Source: Sweltsa coloradensis (Eukaryota; Arthropoda; Insecta; Plecoptera; Chloroperlidae). From it: DNA of 64,000 nucleotides. This document shows, one piece after another, positions 45,431 through 56,345 of this stretch (positions within the stretch are counted from its first letter, which is position 1; each line of letters begins with the position of its first letter). Where the stretch lies: contig JAMZAV010002187.1 of NCBI GenBank assembly GCA_024449915.1, positions 167,839-231,838 on the forward strand. The letters are read 5' to 3'. The translations under genes and the position numbers were made by a program. The notes under the pieces are model-generated. The model was not told the origin of the DNA. It did no database searches and saw only the letters and a list, made by a program, of their open reading frames with translations.

Positions 45431-47815
45431 CTTCTGAAGATAAGTTGCCAAACCCCCTTAACCCCAGTCAAACTAAGCATGTGTTGTCAGGTACCTAAAT
45501 CCATCCGATTATGTCATTTTTAAGTTTACACCTTTTATAAAGATTGGGTGACACCTCGAATACACCCCAGGTCGGCTTTCTGTATATAAGGTATTCAAGT
45601 GTGTTAGCTCTGCGGCTTAGCCGCGTCGTCCTGTCGGACACCTAGACAATGAATTTTACAAACAGGTATGCCATTTGGAATACATTATACTAATGATTTC
45701 ATTGCATTAAAAAGTTTTAATCTCGAGTTAGTTAAAAATATTGTAACACAGGAGTTGCAGAGAATGTGTTTCAAACGCATTTAAATTTTTTAGTGTCAAT
45801 TATAGGAAATAGCTTGAAAATATAGGGTTTGAATAAATTACGCGAATTATACGAAAAGGGGGCTTTGTTTTCGTGGAGGCTCCTTGAAACAAAGGCGGGT
45901 CTGGTAAAGTGGGAGTGGCTGAGTAGATGATGGACGACTCGTTGTGTTTCCGAGAAATGATTGATAACAAAAACAACGTAAATTACAAAAAAAAATTAAA
46001 TGTCAACCAGAACAGAAGATTTTCTTTCTTTAAATCCTTGCCGGTAATATCTTCCACAAACTTTTAGTAACAATGGTGGCAGTGTGATTTCAATCTTGAG
46101 CAAGTTTCCAGGATAGGCATCTTGAATATGCTAAATATTGTTAATATCTTAAGCTGAATATTAATTTATCAAGGTGAATCGTAATGAGTATAACTCTAAA
46201 CTATGTTGCTACACTATGTTTGCTTGAATATATATAGCTGTGTGATGATGAATTTGCATATGGGACATTTGCAATAATATTTCATCCCGCTTTCAAAGTT
46301 CCAGTCCATATACAAAGAGAAAAAGACAACAATGCCTAATAAAACTTGTTTCATTTATTGCATAAAATAATGAAACATTATGGGCTTTTAACACATCAAA
46401 AACACACTTTGCTTTTCCAAACACGAATGATAATTTGAGTAATTCATGAATCTTGATGTAACGAGGCCAACCTCCAAATATGCGGCTCTTGTACTTGTGA
46501 TGTTGTTTTGTATGTCCAAGAGACATTCGATTTTTTTTTGTTTGATTGATGGAATGAATAGTGATGGGATAATAAAATCCTTAAGCAGTTATTCCAATGT
46601 TGAGGAGTATTGTAGTAAAGTGTTAATCCTGTATTTGGAAATGAATCTACCACAAACAACAATAATTCAATGAATTTGTATTTAAAATTATGTAGTATAT
46701 ATTTTTATTTTAATTAGGTCGGTTTTAATTTAATGGTGAATGAGCACTTGGCACAGATATCAATGATGAGCGAATTATGACCAAACGGAGATTGTTATTT
46801 GAATAAGAAGTAAGTGACTAAATAGTTAAACACGATTCAACCATGGGCAAATTAACATTTCACCATTTTTTATTTGGTGCATTAATTAATTTCATTTGAT
46901 AATCATTTTGGGTTCCTCACCGAAATTGTTGTCTTACTATAAATTTGTGTTGTAATTTAACTATTTTCAAGCTTTAATTTATTATTGTTCCTTTTTGTGT
47001 CTGCTGCATTTATGTTATTAGATTCATTTGGTGTTCCTCATTTGTAAGTCACTTTTGTAACTAAAAAGGAAGGACGTTAAATAAATACAAAATTAACAAG
47101 GCACATTTGCAGCAACTGTGTGCTGCAGTTTGCATAGTTTTCAAGCTATTAAATTGTTTCATGATTTGTTACATTTCAGACCATAGTTGCAAATTCTATT
47201 TTGCCAAGCTTTTCAGGATGTAGCCACGGGGCAGTATAAAGCATGAATTAGACGGGAAATGTTACATTTATATTTTGTTTGTTGACATTTAATTTTATGA
47301 CAAAACACACAATCATTTAAAGCAAGACAATAAATTTTAAACGTCTTTCTCATATTTTGTATTTCCATGAATTAAATAAATCTTTAAACAAAATATTGAA
47401 CAGTAAGGATTTAGTTGATATATTAATAATGCTCAAATTTAGAATGGAATATGACCCTGGCGATCAATAAATATCTTATATTTTTTTGAGAAATTGAGGC
47501 AAGACTGTCTTTTAACAAAAAAATAGTAATGTGTGGGAAAAAACGGAACAAGAATAAAATGTATTGACTAACGAAATAAACATTCACATGTCAAAACAAC
47601 AAATAAATGTGTAAAACCATTACCCGAATATTATCCGGAAACACAGGTGGGTTGACATCCTGTGTGTTTCCTTCTTGTTCTCACGCATTAACCTATTGAC
47701 TGAAGTACTTCGTAAAGCTATACCACGTTGTAGGTTTATAGGATTTTCACTATACTTTTTATTAGATGAGTAGATGATATGCAACGTTTCAATCTAAAAC
47801 ATAAATTAATTGTTA
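45430..47815 (+). repeat. Large array unit U6, single direct repeat, no Penelope
   Basis: The most divergent unit. Leader at about 45590-45670 with GCGGCTTAGCCGC hairpin, one copy of the ~1-kb repeat (46270-47240) with the retroelement tail remnant at about 47000-47075, and a diverged short frame. The leader shares features with U1 (GGACACCTAGAC; GGGTCTGGTA; GTTAGTTAAAAATATTG) that U2-U5 lack. Confidence 0.8.
47590..47773 (+). pseudogene. Conserved short frame, U6 copy (start lost)
   Basis: Readable from about YPNIIRKH to FSLYFLLDE-stop at 47773, with ILCVSFLFSR conserved. An in-frame 3-base difference from U1 near 47640 and nine or so synonymous changes are visible. There is no matching start codon. 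Confidence 0.25.
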
Positions 47816-50800
47816 GCTTTGGTGATCTAGGAAAGTCCAAGTGCATAAGTAAATACCGACTTTGCAACAATGCACTGTTACCTTGGTGTTCTTATCTATA
47901 GTCACATCCTCTAATCTCGCCCATTCAGAGACCAAGTCCAGCCAAATCTTGTTATTGACAGAATCACAGAATTACACTCACTGTTATTTTCATCAGTTAC
48001 AAGAACCAGCCATACTCTAAAAAACAAGGATAATCTTGATTCCAAGAAAACATCTCTGATATCAGCATACGACTTTTTAATTTAATTTCCTCGAAAAGCT
48101 ATGCCCCATTGTAAGTAAATATGTATTTCACTCTTGGCCACCACTTTTTTTTGTCCAGATGACTAGGTGCAATGATATGTATATATATATATATATATAT
48201 TTGCCGATCTTGGTAACTTCAGGGAACTATAATAAATATTGATTTGTAGTATTTCACTGTAACCTTCGTGTTCTCATTCATAGTCACACCCGCAGAACTC
48301 GCCCATAAAGAAATCAAGTTCAGCCAAATCTTGTTATTAATGGTCTTACAGAATCAAATACACTGTAATCTCCATCAATAACAAGAACCAGCCAAAATCA
48401 AAATACAGGCATCATCTTGACTCCAAGAAAACAAACTTGACAGCAACATTCGCCTATTGATTGAGTAACTTCGAAAATCTATGCCTTATAGTTGGTAAAT
48501 TGGTATTCCACTCTAGGCCTCCACTTTTTTTGTCCTAATGACTAGGTGCGGTGCAATGTTGTAATCTAGAAAAGAAACTAAGCATTAGATTTGCCGACCT
48601 TGGTAGCTTCAGGGCACTATAATAAATATTGATTTGTAATATTTCTCGGTAACCTTCGTGTTCTCATTTATAGTGACACCCGCAGATCTCGCCTATTAAA
48701 AAAATCAATTTCAGCCAAATCTTGTTATTGTAGTTTCACTGAATCAAATACACTGTTATCTCCATCAGTTACGAGAACCAGCCTTACCTAAAATATAGGC
48801 ATCAATTTGACTGTAAGAAAACAAGCTAGACAGCAACATACGTCTATTTATTGAGTTACTTCAGAAAGCTAAGCTCCATTGTAGGTAAATAGGTATTCTA
48901 CTCCAAGGCCCCACATTTTATTGTCCTGATGACTTGGTGCGATGCAATGTTGTAATCTAGAAAAATAAGTTAAGCTTTAGATTTGCCGATCTTGGTAGCT
49001 TCAGAGCACTATAATAAATATTGATTTGTAGTATTTTACTGTTACCTTCGCGTTCTCATTCATAGTCACACCCGCAGATCTCGCCCATTGAGAAATCAAG
49101 TTAGCCAAATCTTGTTATTAATGGACTTACAGAATCAAATACACTGTAATCTCCATCTATAACAACAATTAGCCATACTCAAAATACAGACATCATCTTG
49201 ACTCCAAGAAAACTAGCTAGACAGCAACATTTGCCTATTGATTGAGTAACCTCGAAAAGCCATGACCCATTGTAGGTAAATAGGTATTCCACTCTAGGCC
49301 ACTTCTTTTTTCGTCCAAATGACTAAGTGCGATGCAATGTTGTAATCTAGAAAAGAAATTAAGCATTAGATTTGCCCATCTTGGTAGCTCCAGGGCACTA
49401 AAATAAATATTGATTTGTAATATTTCACCGTTACCTTCGTGTTCTCATCCGTAGTCACACCCGCAGATGTCGCCCATTGAGAAATCAAGTTCAGCAAAAT
49501 CATGTTATTAATGGTCTTACAGAATCAAATACACTGTAATCTCCATCAGTTACAAGAACCAGCCATACTCAAAATACAGGCATCATCTTGACTCCAAGAA
49601 AACAAGCTAGACAGCAACATACTCCTTTTAATTGAGTTACTCCAAAAAGCTTTGCCCACACTTTTAATTGTCCAGATGACTATTGGTGAAAAGATTTGTT
49701 GTAAACTAGAAAAGAAGTTAAACATTAGATTTACGATCTTGGAAGCTCCAGAGAACTTTAATAAATATTGATTTGTATTAATTTACTGTTACCTTCGCGT
49801 TCTCATTCATAGTCACACCCGCTGATCTCGCCTATTGAGAAATCAAGTTCAGCCAATTATTGTTATAAATGATCTCACAGAATCAAATACACTGCAATAT
49901 CCATCAGTAACAAAAACCAGTTATACTCAAAATAAAATACAGGCATCATCCTGACTCCAAGAAAACAAGCTTGACAGCATCATTCGCCTATTGATTGACT
50001 TACTCTGAAAAGCTGTGCCCCATTGTTGGTAAGTAGGTATTCCACTTTTGGGCCCCACTTTTTACAGTCCAGATGACTAGGTGCAATACTATGTTGTTAT
50101 CTAGAAAATAATTTTTAACATTAGATTTGCCTCTCTTGGTAACTTCAGGGCACTATAATAAATATTGATTTGAGATATTTCACTGTTACCTTCGTGTTCT
50201 AATTCACAGTCATACCCGCAGATCTCGCCCATTGAGAAATCAAGTCCAGACAATTCTTGTTATTAATGGACTTACAGAATCAAAAACACTGTTATCTGTA
50301 TCTGTAACAAGAACTAGCCATACTCAAAATACAGGCAACATCTTGACTCCAAGAAAACAAGCTAAACAGCAGCATTCGCATTGTTACTAGGTTACTTCGA
50401 AAATTATGCCTTATTGTAGGTAAATAGGTATTCCACTCTAGGACCCCACTTTTTACTGTCCAGATGACTAGGTGCGATGCTATGTTGTAACCTAGAAAAG
50501 AAGTTAAACATTAGATTTGCCGATCTTGGTAGCTCCAGACCACTACCACCACAATAAATATTGATTTGTAGTATTTTACTGTGACCTTCGTGTTCTCATT
50601 CATAATCACACTCCCATCTCTCGCCTATTGAGAAATCAAGTTTAGCCAATTCTCGTTATAAATGGTTTCACAGAATCTATTACACTATTATCTCCATCAG
50701 TAACAAAAACCAGCCATGCTCAAAATACAGGCATTATCTTGACTCCAAGAAAACAAGCTTGACAGCAACATTTGCCTATTAATTGAGTTGCTTCGAAAAG

Positions 50801-51540
50801 CTATGTCCCATTGTACGTAAATAGGTTTTTTACTCTTGGCCTTCACTTTTAATTGTCCAGATAACTAGATGCGATGCTATGTTGTCATCTAGAAAAGAAG
50901 TTAAACATTAGATTTGCCGATCTTGTTATCTCCAGAGCACTTTTATAAATATTGATTTGTAATATTTCACCTTAACTTTCGTGTTCTCATCCGTAGTCAC
51001 ACCCGCAGATCTCGCCCATTGAGAAATCAAGTCCAGCCAAATCTTAATATTGAGAGAATCACAGATTCAAATTCACTGTAATCACCAACAATATCAAGTA
51101 CCACCCAGACTCAACCAAGTTTTTTTTGGCACTAAAAATCAATTTAGACCAGCATTGGCATTCTTATTGGGAAATCTATAACACTGTGCTAATAAGTAAG
51201 TATTTTACTCCTACTTTTATGACCCAGATGACTTAATGTGATGCAATGCAAAGGGTTATCTTGAAAATAAGTTGTGTAATATTTGCGGATCATGGTTGCT
51301 ACAAGAAATTAACTTACTTTTTTACATTGCATGATGCATTTTAACCTACATTTTCTCACCCGTCGTCACACTCGCATCTCTCGCCTGGTCATCAATAAAG
51401 TCCAGACAACTCCTTGTATTGATGAAGTCACAGTTTTAAAGTCCTTGTAATCCCTAACAATACCAAGAACCACCCCGACACAAACATTGCCGTCGGCACT
51501 GAAGATGCTCTCCCATTAACGGGAACCAAGTTGTAGTAGG
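47815..51540 (-). repeat. Main ~390-bp tandem array, about 9 copies
   Basis: Copies are marked by TTGCCGATCTTGG-like sequence at about 48201, 48591, 48982, 49372, 49731, 50127, 50517, 50914 and 51283, giving periods of 390, 391, 390, 359, 396, 390, 397 and 369 bp. Divergence between copies is moderate. On the minus strand each copy has a readable segment such as NNKIWLNLISLWASSAGVT followed by ENTK and a GTTAC or GTAAC sequence that looks like a splice donor, and upstream a frame with WLVLVTDGDYSVFDSV; the two lie in different frames with stops between. This may be an exon array or non-coding satellite; I favour satellite. Confidence 0.85.
48174..48202. repeat. AT dinucleotide microsatellite
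   Basis: About 13 AT units replacing the sequence that precedes the TTGCCGATCT landmark in the other array copies. Confidence 0.95.
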
Positions 51541-51567
51541 AAAACAATAATATGCAATTGGGATGAC

Positions 51568-51855
51568 ACAACTTTTTTTATTATTAACTACAATTCAGAT
51601 ATTAAAAAAGTCCGCCCCATCCGGGAAACGAACCACGGATCTCCCGCATTCCAGACAGGCGTCTTAACCACTAGACCATCAGGACGGGTACATTTTGATC
51701 CCAGAATTTGTAGTTGCATTATACATCTGAATGGATGGAACAGTACTGCAAATTTTCTTATTTTTTAAATTTCTGAATTGTAGTAAATAATAACAATTAC
51801 ACCAAAGGGAGTGTTTCCCGACTAACCAAATTGAGAAACAACTTTTTTTATTATT
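51568..51855. mobile_element. tRNA-like insertion inside inverted repeats and 18-bp direct repeats
   Basis: An identical 18-bp ACAACTTTTTTTATTATT lies at 51568-51585 and 51838-51855. Just inside are inverted sequences, AACTACAATTCAGATATT at left and AAATTTCTGAATTGTAGT at right. Between them sits a tRNA-like sequence. The layout suggests a discrete inserted unit with target duplication, but the direct repeat includes the AT-rich tail expected of a SINE, so its end is uncertain. Confidence 0.45.
51612..51685 (-). tRNA. tRNA-like sequence (pseudo-tRNA or SINE head)
   Basis: On the minus strand, 74 nt from GTCCTGATGGTCTAGTGGTT to the end. A D-arm (GTC/GAC stem around TAGTGGTTAA), an anticodon arm (CCTGT/GCGGG stem, loop CTGGAAT, which would place GGA as anticodon) and a B box (GGTTCGTTTCC) are visible. 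The acceptor pairs GTCCTG with GGGGC plus wobbles; the T-stem pairs poorly. GGA would mean serine, but serine tRNAs have a long variable arm and this has none, so a working tRNA is unlikely. Confidence 0.5.
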
Positions 51856-51859
51856 CTAC

Positions 51860-52500
51860 TGTATTGAGCGCGAGTTTATTACAAAAATATCAAATTTTTG
51901 TTATTGACGAAATATTTTTAGTCAATAAAATAAGCTTAAAGTTTTACACATTACAATGTTTGGAAAACAGGGTAACACGTCGTGACCCTATAACCAATCA
52001 CCGCGTGGTAAAAAATCATTTTTTGCTGATTGTCGCCTTCTTGAATGAAATTTGTTTCTAGTGCGCTAATAAACAAATACAAATAAAATTTAACAAATAC
52101 GAGTTTTGGACCGTTCGACAAAAAAATTCGTACTTCAACTGTTATTTTCAGAAAACTATTTTAGCTATAGTCAAGTTATATCTAACGGTGTTAAGAAACT
52201 ATGTCCAGAAAACCGATTCTCAAAATTTAATTTTGAACTAGTCTTGTATATTAAACTTTTGTCCAAAAATCTAAATACAATTTCCAAAAGTGAGGTTATG
52301 TCCCGCCCAAACAAATTCACAATTTTTTTTCTGTGGTTTTAAAGACCTTCTATCATTCAGCAAACTTTTCAGACATGTTTCTTCGACTTTCAAATTATCG
52401 GCCAGAGGTGGTACAATAGCCTTAACCGAAAATTTACCAACGCGTATAGTAACTTGAGGACGCAAGTCTGCTGAAACAACTATCTTTGAACATTGCAGAC
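51860..52500. other. AT-rich interruption of the ~390-bp array, no recognisable gene
   Basis: Open frames of 76 and 78 codons on the plus strand (51831-52061, 52106-52342) resemble nothing I know. Sequence does not match the array units on either side, so this appears to be inserted or unrelated DNA. Confidence 0.4.
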
Positions 52501-54180
52501 ATAAAGGATCGTGGGAAGCTGTGCCAAAGTGTTGGTTTATTGGTTTTTCACTCTTATTTGTATTACCGAGATGACCAGGTTAGATGCAACTTTGTGATCT
52601 ATAAAAGAAATTAAGTATTAAATATATCGATCTCAGTAGCTCCAAAGGAATAAACATTAATATCTACTAAATAATAATTTATGGTTAAACCTACATTTAC
52701 TCGCCCAAAGTCACACCCGCAGTTCTCGCCCATTGAGAAATTTTGTCCAGACAATTTTTGTCATGCTAGTTTTACAGAATCAAATTCACTGTAATCACCA
52801 GCAGTTACAAGAACCAGCCAGACTCAACATTCAAGGCTTATCTTGATACCAGTTAATCAAGTTACACCGGCATTGGTCTTCTGATAAAGGACCGTGGAAA
52901 GCTATACCATAGTGTTGGTATTTCGGTTTTCTGCTCTTATTGGTTTTACCGAGATGATCAGATGAGATGCAACTTTGTGATCTATAAAAGAATTTAAGTA
53001 TTAAAAATGTCGATCTCTGTAGCTCCAAAGCATTAAGATTAATATCGACATAATAATAATAATTCATCATTACCTAAATTTACTCGCCCATTGAGAAATT
53101 ATGTCCAGACAATTCTCGTTATTGCAAGTATCACAGAATCAAATTCACTGTAAACACCAGCAGTAACAAGAACCAGCCAGACTCAACATTCAAGTTTCAT
53201 CTTGATACCAGGTAATCAAGTTACACCAGCATTGGTCTTCTGATAAAGGACCGTGGAAAGCTATACCATAGTGTTGGTATATCGGTTCTCTGCTCTTACT
53301 TGTATTACCGAGATGACCAGATGAGATGCAACTTTGTGATCTATAAAATAAATTAAGTTTTAAACATGTCAATCTCTGTAGCTCCAAAGCATTAACATTT
53401 TAATCAACTTAATAAAAATGCATTATTACCTACATTTTTTTGCCCAATATAACACCCGCAGCCTTTGCCCATTGAGAAATCAAGTCCAGACAATTCTCGT
53501 TATTGCTAGTTTCACAGAATCAAATTCACTGAAAACACCAGCAGTAACAAGGACCAGCCAGACTCAACATTCAAGTCTCACTCTTGATACCAGCAAATAA
53601 AGTTACACCAGCATTGGTCTTCTGATAAAAGATCGTGGGAAGCTATGCCATAGTGTTGGTATTTTGGTTTTCCACTCTTATTGTATTTCCGAGATGATCA
53701 GATGAGATGCAACTTTGTGATCTATAAAAGAAATACAGTATTAAATATGTTTATTTCTATAAAATAAATAAAGTATTTAATATGTCGATCTCGGGCCATC
53801 AAATTCCAACTCGCAACCTTCTCGTGGTTTGGCCCGTATGATGGGGAGTTTTTCTCCCTGATACTTATGGCGAGCTCTGGGTCGTCGTCGGGGAACTTTC
53901 CTTCTCCCTTTGACTACCTCCCCGACAGCGACGACAATGACAACACAGACGGATGATGACACAGACGGAGACGACTACGACGTGGGGGAACCCCTGCCCT
54001 CCCCATACGCTTGTGGCTGGTCCTGACCATCACAGGCCTGTCCACCCCGTGTCTCCCCGCTTCACCCCTTCCTTTCGTCTCGATTAGCCTAGTTGCATAA
54101 ATATGAGACGTTAAGCAATATCCAATCAAATCAATGTCGATCTCAGTGGCTCCAAGGCATAAACATTATAAACGATTTAA
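52500..54180 (-). repeat. Diverged ~390-bp repeats, about 4 copies
   Basis: Copies are marked by TGTCGATCTC(A/T)GTAGCTCC at about 52616, 53007, 53370 and 54134, with one more disrupted near 53740. Two neighbouring copies share a minus-strand frame with AFHGPLSEDQC and WYQD (52831-53070, 53190-53387). Cysteine-containing NNENCLD(L/I)ISQWA corresponds to the NNKIWLDLVSEWAR segment of the main array. Confidence 0.75.
53793..54133 (+). mobile_element. GC-rich retroposed fragment with 11-bp target duplication
   Basis: Flanked by ATGTCGATCTC on both sides (53782-53792 and 54134-54144), which the uninterrupted repeat has once. The 341-bp insert is far richer in GC than its host, reads open on the plus strand through an acidic stretch (TTQTDDDTDGDDYDVGEP) to a stop near 54020, and ends with GAGACGTTAAGCAATATCCAATCAAATCA, i.e. 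a GACGTTAA motif and short tail typical of LINE 3' ends. It is therefore a 5'-truncated LINE copy; the family is not identified. Confidence 0.7.
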
Positions 54181-54184
54181 GGGA

Positions 54185-54404
54185 GAACGTTCCTGAAAAC
54201 CGGGTGAATATACGAAATAGTTACAAAAAATAAAAATAAAAAAATTATGTTTTAAATGATTCTAATAATTAAATAAGAACTTTTTTAATTTAATTAATTT
54301 TTATAGTATATATTTATGTATATGTATATATATAAATATATATATATATATATTTCTTTTGTTGACTTTTGTTGATTTTTCTCTCCAATTTTGTTCTGTA
54401 TTTA
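54185..54404. repeat. AT-rich spacer with TA-rich microsatellite
   Basis: A TATATA-rich run at 54306-54355 lies within AT-only sequence. Another short run (TATATATATATG) is at 54545-54558. No gene. Confidence 0.8.
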
Positions 54405-54823
54405 TCAATAGTGATGTAGTTTTCCTTTTTTAATATTTAAAGTTGTATTTGCCCTGAAGATGATCGGTGAAATCTCATTGAAACGTCGGCCCAATGAAAA
54501 TATACGTGGCATTGAAACCGAAAAACCGATTACTTTAATATTTTTATATATATATATGTGTGAATATAAAGTTTTTAAACATAAGCCTGCTTTAAGGACA
54601 TAGTAATTGACGTTTTGTTGGGCGGGGTGATGATGTGAGAGGGCATTAAGGTATTTACCTGTGTTGGTAGGTTTCCTATACAGAGTGTGGCCCAGCGTTC
54701 CATCCTCTCTTTTAAAAACACAAACATCTAGAAACGGAAGACGTCCGTTCTCTTCTATCTCCATAGTACACTTGATATTAGTTGTAAGGTGTTTATAAGT
54801 GTTAACAAGTCACTAAGTTTATA
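54405..54823 (-). pseudogene. Second Penelope-like element, downstream RT part
   Basis: Minus strand, continuing the RT of 56089-56345 after the nested insertion. Visible: LVNTYKHLTTNIKCTMEIEE, GRLPFLDVCVFKRED and LYRKPTNTGKYLNALSHHHP, the motifs that follow the catalytic loop in Penelope-type RT. The residues differ strongly from the U1-U4 copies (LPFLDVFIKKD, KPTHTDQYMN), so this is a distinct family. After about 54600 the frame is no longer clearly RT, and no GIY-YIG domain is seen. Confidence 0.8.
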
Positions 54824-55558
54824 AGATGAGAGAGCGCAGCGAACGTAGTATACAACGCTACTCGATCTCTCCTTGGTCGTGATTAATTCTGTGTGTTAAA
54901 TGTTAAATGTCTGTCTGTCTGTCCGGTCCCATACGACCGAACGGCCAAATAGACTGAGCTGAAATTTTAACAGACATCCGTGACCAGGTAACTGAGAACT
55001 TCTTACAAAATGAGCACAATCTGTTGCGATTTAAACCTGCAAGAAATAAAAAACTGAAAAATAAATTTTTTGTTTGTTATTTACCTGGCTATGAAATGCC
55101 GTGTCCAAGGTTAATCGAATGTTGGACGTCAAGGTACCCCCAAATTCCGCTCGTAGATTGAGTAAACCTTGCAATATTTTCACGTATTTCGTACTGACTG
55201 TTTTCCATAGTATTGTCACAGATGATGGACTACACTGCGTTATATGCATTTCAAAACATGTTAAATAATTTAAAAAATACAATCCAGAAATTACAAAATC
55301 TTTCCCGACCATTAAACCCACGTCTCCCACATTTCGGCTATAAGGACGCTTTAGCCAACTTGACCAGGTAAACGCCAAAGTCGTTGTTAGACGAGTGAGA
55401 GAGTCGTGTGTTGAGTACGGGGACATTTGCATTTAAGTTTGATTATAATATTCGTATTAATAATAGGGTATTTAAGTTGTGGTCATAGTTTAGGCCATAA
55501 TGCTCCACTGTAGCCTATGATAGGCTTGGGAGGCCTAAGGTAGGGCGAAGAAAAGGAA

Positions 55559-55780
55559 TTATTATTATTATTTTATTTCGAAATTGTACACATAATCGTA
55601 TGTTAAGTTGTACAACTCCATAGAAAGTTAGAAAAGGGCCATAAGGCCCCAGTCACAATGTGTCTAACTTACTCTCAGTTATACCTCTTAAAACCACATT
55701 ATAAAATACAATAAAATAAATTAACAAATATTATTAAAGGTGAAAGTAAAGGGTGATTAATGATGTTATTATGATGTTAT
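55559..55780 (-). mobile_element. LINE 3'-end fragment inserted in the MITE
   Basis: The MITE sequence GGAATGTTACC is split here. Read on the minus strand, the insert contains GGGGCCTTATGGCCC, a small hairpin, and ends TTCGAAATAAAATAATAATA, an (AAT)n tail. The tail resembles the one at 10131-10165 in U1 (GAAAATAAAATAATAATAA). About 222 bp, with possibly 4 bp (GAAT) duplicated. Confidence 0.65.
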
Positions 55781-55837
55781 GAATGTTACCGGGTACTCAA
55801 CACATGGCTCACTCACTCGTCTAACAACGACTTTGGC

Positions 55838-56088
55838 GCCAAAGTCGTTGTCAGACGAGTGAGAGAGTCATGTGTTGAGTACGCGGGAACATTTGCATTT
55901 AAGTTTGATTATAATTATCGTATAAATAAAAGGGTATTTAAGTTTAGGTCATAGTTTAGGCCATAATGCTCCACTGTAGCCTATGATAGGCTAGGGAGGC
56001 CTAAGGTAGGGGGAAGAAAAGGAATGTTACTGGGTACTCAACACATGGCTCACTCACTCGTCTAACAACGACTTGGGCGTTTCCCTAG
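55838..56088. mobile_element. Second MITE joined head-to-head
   Basis: At 55835-55840 the two MITE copies meet in GGCGCC: each has lost its outermost CTAGGGAAAC bases and they are fused at the complementary GCCAAAGTCGTTG sequences. The outer end at 56088 is complete. Confidence 0.85.
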
Positions 56089-56345
56089 TTAATCCCATGG
56101 GACCCAATAAGAAAGAAATCGTCAACATATTGTAAAAGTAAACTTGGCTTATGGGGAGATAGTTCTATGGCACGTTCTTCGAAATGTGGCATGAATATAT
56201 TAGCTACAGCAGGTGACAGTGGCGAACTCATGGGTGCTCCTTTGACTTGTTTATATCTCTGTCCCTCATAAATGAAATAGGTGTTGGTTAGACAGTGTTT
56301 TATCAGAGTTATCATCATGGCTTGTCCGTTACGAAACATCAATAT
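56089..56345 (-). pseudogene. Second Penelope-like element, RT palm
   Basis: Reads LIKHCLTNTYFIYEGQRYKQ, then GAPMSSPLSPAVANIFM and QYVDDFFLIG, i.e. RT motifs including the catalytic YVDD, in Penelope arrangement. G is usual after the M of PMG in this motif, and S is found here. The frame ends at HGIN where the nested insertion begins, and upstream RT motifs are absent beyond about 56345. Confidence 0.85.

Larger units (their letters stand above)
54824..56088. mobile_element. Nested CTAGGG-family insertion in the second Penelope element
   Basis: Starts with AGATGAGAGAGCGCAGCGAACG, the same truncated left end as in U1/U2, and ends CCCTAG at 56088. It contains a two-unit TTAAATG run (54895-54910), the family body, a terminal MITE from about 55364 that is itself interrupted at 55559-55780, and then a second MITE copy in reversed join (55838-56088). 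Removing it brings the two Penelope parts together. Confidence 0.8.

Noticed and set aside
47815..51540. CRISPR-like or integron-like array with ~390-bp period
   Set aside because: Whole units are repeated without unique spacers; this is a satellite.
51612..51685. Functional tRNA-Ser(GGA)
   Set aside because: Serine tRNAs have a long variable arm, which is absent; the T-stem and part of the acceptor stem do not pair.
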